Position numbers and translations under genes: made by a program
NCBI GenBank assembly: GCA_902788605.1
Contig: CADAKX010000018.1
Span: 1 to 52,179 of the forward strand
Source: an uncultured Prevotellaceae bacterium
Lineage (GTDB): Bacteria > Bacteroidota > Bacteroidia > Bacteroidales > Bacteroidaceae
Reading direction: 5' to 3'
DNA length: 52,179 bases
Shown here: one piece after another, positions 43,032 through 50,162 of the stretch
Position numbering within the stretch: position 1 is the first letter of the stretch
Layout of the letters: each line of letters opens with the position of its first letter
Notes under the pieces: model-generated
Seen by the model: the letters and a program-made list of their open reading frames with translations, nothing else
Databases searched by the model: none
What the model was told of the DNA's origin: nothing

Positions 43032-45101
43032 ATGAGAATCCATTTATTAGCATTCAGTATCCTTGCATGTGTAACGCTTTATGCTCAAAGCCATATTGAA
43101 ATTGGCAAAGTGTTGAACTATAAGCAACCTGTATCTCCAACCGGTGCTGATAACTACCAGTATTCTACTTATTACTATAATGGCAAAAAGGCCTATAACA
43201 TGAAAGGCTTTGATTTGGGAACAGCAAACAATACAATAGTAAGTTTGAAAGTAAACCCAGCAGGTTCCCAATATGCGCTATTGAGTAGAAAAAGCAATAA
43301 GTCCATGGTTGAAGTATTTGATGCATGGACACGAGGAAAGGTATTATACACCTTAAAAGATGCAACAACACCTACGGCTATCTGCTATTCTGCTGACAGT
43401 AAGCGTTTTTTCGTGGCAAACGAGTATAATCAGTTAAGAGTATATGATACGCGTCAATACACGTTCCAAAGTCAGTGGAATTTGGATATCACCCCATCGT
43501 TATTGGCAGCAAGTCCTAATGGTTATTTCATTTCAGCAGCCAATGGAGAACATGTTGTTATTATTAATCAGGAAACAGGTCGGATAAGAACAACTCTAAC
43601 AGTAAGAGGAAATGTAAATGATATGGCGTTCTCTGATGCATCAGATATGATTGGAGTTATTACTACTGAAGGTCAAGTTTCAGTTTTTGAAACTCGAAAT
43701 TTTCAATTAATAAATGAATATTCTATTCCAGCCCGTGGAAATAGTTTGGCATTCCACCCAGATGGGAAATACGTAGCAGCATTATCATCCGACAAGTACA
43801 TCACTTTCTTAAATCTGGCAGATGTATCGGATAAGCCTATGTTACAAGACGAAGATGGCGGGCTTACCTATCTACGCTTTTTAAAAGATGGAAAACATCA
43901 AATTTATTTAAGTTATAATACGAACTCCTCAGTTAAATACAAGTTACTAAAGGGCCTTTCGCCTAATTTGACCAAGTTTATGACAGAGGAATTAAACGCA
44001 CGTATGGACGAATGGGCTAAAATGAAGCCTGACGAGACCTTGGAGGAGTATCGAGCTCGCGTAAACGAAGAGACCCGACTGGAGCAAGCACGTTTGTTCG
44101 AGCAGGAAATCGCGACAGAGTTAGCAAACGATTTGGTTATGCGTTCAGAGGTTTCATTAGGTAACTATAATTTAGAAACAAATATGCTGACACTGAATTT
44201 TGATAACATGCCACAGATTTATCTCACTGTGCCTGAAGCGGAAGTGTCATCATTCCAAAATGCTTCAGATTTGGAATTTCGTGATGTTATCTATGGAATG
44301 ACAAAAAATGAAAAGTTCGAAATCATCTACACAAAAGTCTATAACAAAGCGACTGGAAAAACTTATGAGTTCAACAATCTAGAACGACAATCATTAGATT
44401 TCTTGCAAAGTCAAGATGATTTTGTACCCATTGAGTTGGTACAACAATCTAGTATGGAAGATGTTAAACTTCAAGCAATCAAGGAGGATGTGGTAACATC
44501 TGCCAAACAAAACAATCTCATTTCTGACCATACGCTTATCAAGGTTAGTTCGAGTGTCGTTTCAGATGTTGACGCAAATGGAAGAAGAATTACCAATTAC
44601 AAAATAAATTTCAACTATACTGTTGAAGGAAGTTATTCCATACAAGAGGATTTTGCTGCAGGAAAATATAAAATTGAGCAATCACACGCAGCCGTATCTA
44701 TGCTGGAGATTGTTACGAGAGCCTTTGCTCAAGATTTTGCACAATATATCAAGCCAAGTAAGAAGGTAATCATTAAAATAACTGGTTCTGCCGATGCTTT
44801 AAAAATCAATGGCTCCATCGTTTATGATGGGTGTTATGGTAATTTCGTGAATGAACCGTACTATTTGGATGGAGCATTAAACACTATGACTGTAACAACT
44901 CAAACAGGTATTCGCAAAAATGAGCAACTGGCTTTTATGAGAGCGATAGGCGTAAAAGATTATCTGATGCGACACATCTCCAGTTTACAAGCTATGCAGA
45001 CAGACTATCAGCATAATATTGAATTAGCAGAGGGGACGGGAGGAGAGTTCCGTAGAATTAATGTTGAATTTATATTTGTTGATGCATTTGATAACCAATA
45101 A
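43032..45101 (+). CDS. exported WD40-like propeller protein with OmpA-like C-terminus
   Basis: A 689-residue protein from ATG 43032 (MRIHLLAFSILACVTLYAQS, signal peptide ending YAQ). Residues of about 40-320 hold WD40/YVTN-like beta-propeller repeats (AVCYSADSKRFFVANEYNQLRVYDTRQY; SLAFHPDGKYVAALSSDKYITFLNL). A charged helical segment follows (EELNARMDEWAKMKPDETLEEYRARVNEETRLEQARLFEQEIATEL). The last 110 residues resemble OmpA-family peptidoglycan-binding domains in pattern (NEQLAFMRAIGVKDYLM...GGEFRRINVEFIFVDAF). A scaffold linking the caspase to the cell wall is a reasonable guess. The caspase gene starts six bases after its stop. Confidence 0.82.
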   Translation: MRIHLLAFSILACVTLYAQSHIEIGKVLNYKQPVSPTGADNYQYSTYYYNGKKAYNMKGFDLGTANNTIVSLKVNPAGSQYALLSRKSNKSMVEVFDAWTRGKVLYTLKDATTPTAICYSADSKRFFVANEYNQLRVYDTRQYTFQSQWNLDITPSLLAASPNGYFISAANGEHVVIINQETGRIRTTLTVRGNVNDMAFSDASDMIGVITTEGQVSVFETRNFQLINEYSIPARGNSLAFHPDGKYVAALSSDKYITFLNLADVSDKPMLQDEDGGLTYLRFLKDGKHQIYLSYNTNSSVKYKLLKGLSPNLTKFMTEELNARMDEWAKMKPDETLEEYRARVNEETRLEQARLFEQEIATELANDLVMRSEVSLGNYNLETNMLTLNFDNMPQIYLTVPEAEVSSFQNASDLEFRDVIYGMTKNEKFEIIYTKVYNKATGKTYEFNNLERQSLDFLQSQDDFVPIELVQQSSMEDVKLQAIKEDVVTSAKQNNLISDHTLIKVSSSVVSDVDANGRRITNYKINFNYTVEGSYSIQEDFAAGKYKIEQSHAAVSMLEIVTRAFAQDFAQYIKPSKKVIIKITGSADALKINGSIVYDGCYGNFVNEPYYLDGALNTMTVTTQTGIRKNEQLAFMRAIGVKDYLMRHISSLQAMQTDYQHNIELAEGTGGEFRRINVEFIFVDAFDNQ

Positions 45102-45107
45102 GGCTAT

Positions 45108-47123
45108 ATGAAGATGTTACGAATTAAGTTTTTCTGGGTAGTTGCCTTCATAATGGCAAGTACCTTTGTCAACGGACAAACTGCTAATCAAGCAGCATCA
45201 TATTACAACAACTTTGTCCAACAACTAAGCAATGGATCAAAGGCTACGGCATATGTCTCTCTGTACCAAAGTTATGAGGCATATATGCAGATTCTTAATG
45301 CTACAACATCAACAGCTTTACATCCACAAGCAAAAACTGCATTAAAGAATATGTTTCCCTATCTGGAGCAAGCAGCTTATTACTATTCTTCACAGGACAA
45401 CCAAAACAAGACACTACAATATGCAATGGCCTACGTAGAATTGTCCGTGACACCAGCAATGCAAGATCAGAATCTGGTACGTAGCGCTAATTATATAACT
45501 TTGGCAAAACTAGCTGCTTCTGGGGCATGGAGAAGTCGAGACTTAGAGAAATCTATTCCCATGTTGACAGCCTATCTGAATACGGGTGACACAAGTATGC
45601 GACGAGAAGCGTTCAACAACCTTGGTGTTGCATATAGTAAAACAAAAAACTACACACAGGCGCGAATTGTTTTGGAAAATGGACTAGAGCAATATCCAGG
45701 TGATTCTAACATGCTATTGGCAATGGTTGACAACTGTAATAAAGAAGGTGATGACAATGCCCTTCAAAAATACTTACCACAGGCAATAGCCTCTTTACCT
45801 TCTTCAGACCGTCGCATGCCTACGCTTTTAAACATGCAGGGTATGTTGCAAGAGAAAAACAATCAATACGAACAGGCCATTAGTACATTCACAAGATTGC
45901 ATCAATTAATGCCAACAGATCTAAATACGGCTCGCCATCTGGCACAAAACTACTTTAACGCAGGTGTTTACAATCTTAAACTTTCAAAGGAGTCAAATAA
46001 CAAAAGCATGGAGAAAGACTATATGCAACGGGCTAACTCCTTTTTCTTACAATCGGAGCCATTATTGCTAAACATTATGGCAAGCGACCCTCTTTCCATG
46101 AAGTATGCAACTGCACTTGCTACTGTTTACAGTTGTTTAGGAGAAACCAATAAGTTGAAAACAATAAATGATAAAATTACAGCCTTAGGATATACATCTG
46201 TTGGAAATGGAACACAGCCTCCATCATTCATTACCATGAACGATCCACAGCCTCAAAAACCATCGACTCCCACCCCATCGCCTCAACCTCAGACATCAGT
46301 CCAATCCCAACCAGCACAAACTCCTAAGCCACTGGCTATTCCAGATGTAGACATAAATATACCAGAAAATCGGTCAGAAAACGAAAATACTTTTGCTGTA
46401 ATCATCGCTAATGAAGAATACGCAAAAGTTGCAAAAGTACCCATGGCAAACAATGATGGACGAATCTTTGCCGAATATTGCCAAAAAACATTGGGCATGC
46501 CCAAGGAAAACGTCAGAGCATACTTCGATGTTACTGCACTTGAAATGGAGGACGCACTTGACGACATCAAACGCATAGCTGCAGCCTACAATGGGAATTT
46601 AAACGTTATTTTTTATTACGCAGGTCATGGTATTCCTGATGAAGGAACAAAAGACGCCTTCTTACTACCTATAGATGCAAATGGACAAAGAACAACAGGT
46701 TGTATGTCCTTAAATAATCTGTATAAGGAACTCGCTTCATTGAATGCGCGTTGTATTACCGTTTTCCTTGATGCATGCTTCAGTGGCTCTGTACGTGGAG
46801 ACGGCATGATTGCTTCTGCCCGTGGAGTTGCCATAAAACCTAAAAAAGAAACTGTTCGAGGAAACATGGTGATATTCAGCGCAGCAACAGATGCACAAAC
46901 AGCAATGCCCTATGAAGAGAAACAGCATGGACTATTTACGTATTTCTTATTAAAAAAGCTCCAAGAGACAAAAGGAAATGTTACACTGAGTGAATTGGGA
47001 AAATATGTCATCGAGAAAGTTTCTCAACGTGCTCAAGTTATTAACAGAAAATCTCAGACGCCTACAGTCATTCCAAGTATAGATTTTGGTGACCGATGGA
47101 AATATATCAAACTAAACAAATAA
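45108..47123 (+). CDS. exported TPR protein with C-terminal caspase (peptidase C14) domain
   Basis: A 671-residue protein. Signal peptide 1-24 (MKMLRIKFFWVVAFIMASTFVNGQ). Residues of about 30-360 are TPR-type helices (REAFNNLGVAYSKTKNYTQARIVLENGLEQYP; MLQEKNNQYEQAISTFTRLHQLMP). Residues 365-420 are a Pro/Gln linker (PQKPSTPTPSPQPQTSVQ). Residues 425-660 are a p20-type caspase fold: FAVIIANEEYAKVAKVPMANND, catalytic His507 in YYAGHGIPDE and Cys557 in FLDACFSGSV. Both catalytic residues are kept, 50 apart as in metacaspases. The signal peptide places the protease outside the cytoplasm, unlike effectors of known cell-suicide systems. Centre of a five-gene operon. Confidence 0.9.
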   Translation: MKMLRIKFFWVVAFIMASTFVNGQTANQAASYYNNFVQQLSNGSKATAYVSLYQSYEAYMQILNATTSTALHPQAKTALKNMFPYLEQAAYYYSSQDNQNKTLQYAMAYVELSVTPAMQDQNLVRSANYITLAKLAASGAWRSRDLEKSIPMLTAYLNTGDTSMRREAFNNLGVAYSKTKNYTQARIVLENGLEQYPGDSNMLLAMVDNCNKEGDDNALQKYLPQAIASLPSSDRRMPTLLNMQGMLQEKNNQYEQAISTFTRLHQLMPTDLNTARHLAQNYFNAGVYNLKLSKESNNKSMEKDYMQRANSFFLQSEPLLLNIMASDPLSMKYATALATVYSCLGETNKLKTINDKITALGYTSVGNGTQPPSFITMNDPQPQKPSTPTPSPQPQTSVQSQPAQTPKPLAIPDVDINIPENRSENENTFAVIIANEEYAKVAKVPMANNDGRIFAEYCQKTLGMPKENVRAYFDVTALEMEDALDDIKRIAAAYNGNLNVIFYYAGHGIPDEGTKDAFLLPIDANGQRTTGCMSLNNLYKELASLNARCITVFLDACFSGSVRGDGMIASARGVAIKPKKETVRGNMVIFSAATDAQTAMPYEEKQHGLFTYFLLKKLQETKGNVTLSELGKYVIEKVSQRAQVINRKSQTPTVIPSIDFGDRWKYIKLNK

Positions 47124-47155
47124 ACGCGACAAATTCTAACTAACGCATTACAATT

Positions 47156-47890
47156 ATGAAAAAATTTTTATTTTTGTTCCTCTTTACTGGAACAATGACA
47201 ATTTCAATGGCTCAGACAACAAAAGAAGTTCATGGTGCTGTGATTGACAAAAATGGAAATCCCTTGTCAGGTGCTAAAGTTGAGGCTACCGGAGGTGCAG
47301 AAAGTACTATAACAGATGCTGATGGAACTTTTACCCTAGAGGTATCACGTTGGTTAAAATCAGTCACTGCGACATACCCCGGTATGGCAACTAAAAAGAT
47401 GAGCTTAAAAAATGGAAATGAAATACTATTCAATATGCGTGAAAATAATAGGCATTGGTTTATCAACGCTGTCTATCAACGCGATTGGGGATACAGTAAC
47501 AATGCTATTGGTGTGATGGGAGGACTTTTGAATAACTGGGGATGGTATATTAAAGTGCTTTCGGATACAGAACACCATTGTAGAACAAGTAAGTATCGTG
47601 ATAAAAGAAGGGCAGATATCCCTTCTATTAGCATCGGTACTACAAAAAGAATTGCACAGTCCATACATTTATATTTCGGTTTAGGTTATACTCAGTGTTA
47701 TGATGATAACTATTATTATGGTATTTATATTGAGGACGGTCTGATTGCGGATCTTGGATTGTTTTATAATTATAAGCATTTCAACATAAATTTGGGAGTA
47801 TCACATCGCAGACAGTTTGATAATTTCTTCGACAGTGGTATCAGCGAAGATGGTAATGGTTTACATTTAGGCATAGGATATTCTTTCTAA
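47156..47890 (+). CDS. exported protein: carboxypeptidase-regulatory-like domain plus beta-barrel-like C-terminus
   Basis: A 244-residue protein. Signal peptide 1-20 (MKKFLFLFLFTGTMTISMAQ). Residues 22-95 form a CarbD-like domain (GAVIDKNGNPLSGAKVEATG...DADGTFTLEVSRWLKSVTATYPGM). The remainder (WFINAVYQRDWGYSNNAIGVMGGLLNNWGWYIKVL... LGIGYSF) alternates hydrophobic and polar residues with a terminal aromatic, the mark of an outer-membrane beta-barrel. It starts 32 bases after the caspase stop. It may anchor the complex in the outer membrane. Confidence 0.83.
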   Translation: MKKFLFLFLFTGTMTISMAQTTKEVHGAVIDKNGNPLSGAKVEATGGAESTITDADGTFTLEVSRWLKSVTATYPGMATKKMSLKNGNEILFNMRENNRHWFINAVYQRDWGYSNNAIGVMGGLLNNWGWYIKVLSDTEHHCRTSKYRDKRRADIPSISIGTTKRIAQSIHLYFGLGYTQCYDDNYYYGIYIEDGLIADLGLFYNYKHFNINLGVSHRRQFDNFFDSGISEDGNGLHLGIGYSF

Positions 47891-47933
47891 TTAGCATATA
47901 AGATTGCCACACGAACAAAAAAGTTATTTCCAA

Positions 47934-48800
47934 ATGGAAAAAAGCATTTGTTTCTCTCTATTATGTGTGTTCTGTCTCACAATCTCTGCTCAAAAGCTGA
48001 GAACCGTAGAGGCAGAATACACCTACTACGCACCAGAGAACGTCACATTGGAACAGGCCAAACAAACTGCACTTGAACGCGCAAGGATTCAGGCTCTCGC
48101 CGACATATTCGGAACTATTGTGTCGCAATATAACACAACAAGAGTGGAAAATAGCAACGAGATGTCTTCTGTAGATTTCAATTTAATTGGGACTTCAGAG
48201 GTAAAAGGCGAATGGATTGAGACTATTGGTGAACCTCAATATAACATAAGGTACAAAAACGACATGCTAGTAATAACATGCAACGTAAAAGGTAAGGCAC
48301 AAGAGATTGTGTCTGCACCGATAGATTTGCATGTTAATGTCCTGCGCAATGGTATCGAAGATAAATTTGAGAATGACCAATTCCATAATGGTGACGATTT
48401 ATACCTTTCGTTCCAGTCACCAAAAAATGGATTCTTAGCCATTTATCTCGTGGACGCCGACCAGCAGGCATTCTGTCTCCTACCATACAAAGGTCAAACT
48501 TCAGGCATTTATCCAATTGAGGCTAATCGTCACTATTTGTTCTTTAATACAAAAACCGCCACCCAAGAAGAGCGTTTGATAGTAGATGAATATGCAATGA
48601 CCTGCGAACGATCAACGGAATACAACCATATTTATATTATTTTCTCACCCAACTCTTTTGCAAAAGCTGTAGACACACTAACAAGTAATAATTTGCCTCG
48701 TCAACTCAGTTTCAACGACTTTAACAAGTGGCTAGTTAAACAACGGAAATATGACAAGCAGATGAATGTGAGAATGATTCCTATCAGTATTACAAAGTGA
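47934..48800 (+). CDS. exported DUF4384 protein
   Basis: A 288-residue protein from ATG 47934 (MEKSICFSLLCVFCLTISAQ, signal peptide); a TTG 30 bases earlier is in frame. Residues of about 25-130 (YTYYAPENVTLEQAKQTALERARIQALADIFGTIV) resemble the LPP20/FlgT-type domain of exported proteins. Residues of about 145-250 match DUF4384 (DLYLSFQSPKNGFLAIYLVDADQQAFCLLPYKG). DUF4384 is often fused to caspase or kinase domains in other bacteria, which supports a joint function with the caspase here. Last gene before the terminator. Confidence 0.85.
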   Translation: MEKSICFSLLCVFCLTISAQKLRTVEAEYTYYAPENVTLEQAKQTALERARIQALADIFGTIVSQYNTTRVENSNEMSSVDFNLIGTSEVKGEWIETIGEPQYNIRYKNDMLVITCNVKGKAQEIVSAPIDLHVNVLRNGIEDKFENDQFHNGDDLYLSFQSPKNGFLAIYLVDADQQAFCLLPYKGQTSGIYPIEANRHYLFFNTKTATQEERLIVDEYAMTCERSTEYNHIYIIFSPNSFAKAVDTLTSNNLPRQLSFNDFNKWLVKQRKYDKQMNVRMIPISITK

Positions 48801-48861
48801 CGTCCCCTAATCTGGAGTTTTTTGAAAGTGACCCGAAAACGCTACTAGTAAGGAGAAAGAT

Positions 48862-48890
48862 AAAAAATCACCTTTGGGGTGACTTTTTTT
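48862..48890 (+). terminator. terminator of the caspase operon
   Basis: AAAAAATCACC (48862-48872) pairs with GGTGACTTTTTTT around TTTGG; a strong intrinsic terminator about 60 bases after the last stop. Confidence 0.88.
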
Positions 48891-48986
48891 TAATGGAGCA
48901 GGGTCGATGAAGGCTTACTCCCCTCGGCATTCTCAGCCTCTAAGGCCTCACATGTTTACCGGATAGCCAGACCTAATATCTGACGC

Positions 48987-49035
48987 TGCAAAGATAACAA
49001 GAATATCTGAACAAAGCAAGGAATTGGAAGAAATA
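48987..49035 (-). repeat. dispersed promoter module, copy 3 (orphan)
   Basis: TATCTTTG on the minus strand at 48989-48996 with the same upstream AAGCAAGGAATTGG context as copies 1 and 2, but more diverged. No minus-strand gene follows it, so it appears to be a relic. Confidence 0.7.
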
Positions 49036-49124
49036 ACTCTCTGATAATAGAAATTCTTCCTTAAATGCCTCAAAAATGTCAGCGTAGACAACGAGGTCGA
49101 AGATATATAAGAACTATTCTTTTT

Positions 49125-49160
49125 GGGCGAAATCTATGCAAATTTGGGTAGATTTCGCCC
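49125..49160. repeat. perfect 12-bp inverted repeat
   Basis: GGGCGAAATCTA (49125-49136) and TAGATTTCGCCC (49149-49160) flank a 12-base centre (TGCAAATTTGGG). No T-tail on either side in the needed orientation. It lies just beyond the 3-prime end of the HigA copy 2. Confidence 0.8.
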
Positions 49161-49173
49161 GAAAACATGGTTT

Positions 49174-49416
49174 CTAAAAGACTGCCGCAATTTTGCGGAT
49201 TAGCTCCAGACGCTTCATGAAAGAGCGGTCCTGCTTCATCTTCTGCATGTTATAATCTGCTTGTAAGCCCAGCCAGATGTTAGCATCTGTGCCAAGAGCT
49301 GCCTCTAATAACAGGGCGTATTCTGTCGTCAAAGGGCGTTTCCCATTGAGGATCTCGTTAAACACGGTATACGACACGCCCATCTGCTTGGCCAAATCCT
49401 TTTGGGTAAGGCCACG
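49174..49416 (-). pseudogene. HigA-family antitoxin, copy 2, lacking its N-terminus
   Basis: Reads GLTQKDLAKQMGVSYTVFNE, then ILNGKRPLTTEYALLLEAAL and so on to KRLELIRKIAAVF, nearly identical to copy 1 at 41234 until the last 15 residues. Homology stops abruptly at about 49416 and continues as a thiD fragment on the other strand. The N-terminal 25 or so residues, start codon, promoter and partner gene are missing. The helix-turn-helix is largely kept, but expression is doubtful. Confidence 0.8.
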
Positions 49417-49643
49417 CCGACTCCTCGCTGATGACAGACAGGCTCATCATGCCCGATGGCACCATCCGCGAGTTTTCCACCGAGAAGATTCCCACCCATA
49501 ACCTCCATGGCACGGGCTGCACCCTTTCCTCCGCCATAGCATCAAATATGGCCCTGGGCGAGAGTCTGCCCAAGGCCATTTCCCAAGCGAAGGATTTCAT
49601 CACCGCCGCCATTCGCCGCTCCATCAATCTGCGAGTAGAATAG
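49416..49643 (+). pseudogene. thiD: 3-prime fragment of thiD (hydroxymethylpyrimidine kinase)
   Basis: The frame ADSSLMTDRLIMPDGTIREF...THNLHGTGCTLSSAIASNMA...AISQAKDFITAAIRRS is the C-terminal third of ThiD; HGTGCTLSSAI is the anion-hole and catalytic region of the ribokinase family. The other two thirds are absent and the fragment starts exactly where HigA homology ends, so it is a rearrangement product, not a gene. Confidence 0.85.
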
Positions 49644-49646
49644 AGA

Positions 49647-50084
49647 TTATAGCTGTCCTGATTGTACGTCCTGCCTACAGAGGTCCCAGCCCTTTAACAT
49701 AGCGAAATAATCCAAAGATTCCATACCATTCTCTTGAATGGCCATGGCGATGCCCAGCGCCATCCAGCGCGAGGGCCTGTCTGAGGGGATGCCCAGGGGC
49801 TCGTCGGGGTCGATACCTGTGAGGCGACTGACGTTGGCGATGTACGCTTTGGTATTGTTCTCGTTGGGTGGTGCCCAACGAGTAACAATCGCCCTGATTG
49901 TGTACAATCGGTACTTGTGATAATAAGTTCTGGTGAGCAGATAGAACGCTGCGCGCCAACCCCATTCCAAACTCTTGAACTGTACAAAGGCGCGGTCTGC
50001 TTGCACCTCTGCCATTCCTTTCCACTGGTCCTTGCTCTTGCGGATATTCAGTGGATTATGATTTCTAATTCCTCTTGGTAACAT
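49647..50084 (-). CDS. 'structural protein P5'-type muramidase-like protein
   Basis: A 145-residue protein beginning LPRGIRNHNPLNIRKSKDQWKGMAEVQADRAFVQFKS, the signature of a Bacteroidales family annotated as structural protein P5. The fold is thought to resemble phage lysozymes/transglycosylases (RAFVQFKSLEWGWRAAFYLL, WAPPNENNT). No signal peptide is visible, so release would need lysis or a holin. It lies 78 bases behind the DUF3987 gene on the same strand, the common Bacteroidales arrangement; the role of this locus is unknown. Confidence 0.82.
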   Translation of the reverse strand: MLPRGIRNHNPLNIRKSKDQWKGMAEVQADRAFVQFKSLEWGWRAAFYLLTRTYYHKYRLYTIRAIVTRWAPPNENNTKAYIANVSRLTGIDPDEPLGIPSDRPSRWMALGIAMAIQENGMESLDYFAMLKGWDLCRQDVQSGQL

Positions 50085-50120
50085 TATTATGAATTAAGCA
50101 TTTTGAATTATGAATTATTT
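50082..50120. repeat. AT-rich GAATTATGAATTA-type repeat
   Basis: ATTATGAATTAAGCATTTTG is followed by AATTATGAATTATTT. It shares the unit of the block at 36330 and lies in front of the muramidase-like gene. Confidence 0.65.
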
Positions 50121-50162
50121 AAAACCCTTCCTGTCCTAAGTGCGTAAGTTGTAAGTTGTAAC

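Larger units (their letters stand above)
48891..49173. other. gene-free stretch with promoter relic and inverted repeat
   Basis: Contains the third promoter-module copy (48987-49035) and the inverted repeat at 49125-49160. A short minus-strand open tail (EALEAENAEGSKPSSTLLH, ending near 48891) looks protein-like but has no identifiable parent. No complete gene. Confidence 0.5.

Noticed and set aside
49125-49160. intrinsic terminator
   Set aside because: No T-run follows the stem in either direction.
48891-49173. small RNA or tRNA gene in the gap
   Set aside because: No cloverleaf, no T-loop GTTCGAnTC and no promoter pointing into the stretch except the orphan module.
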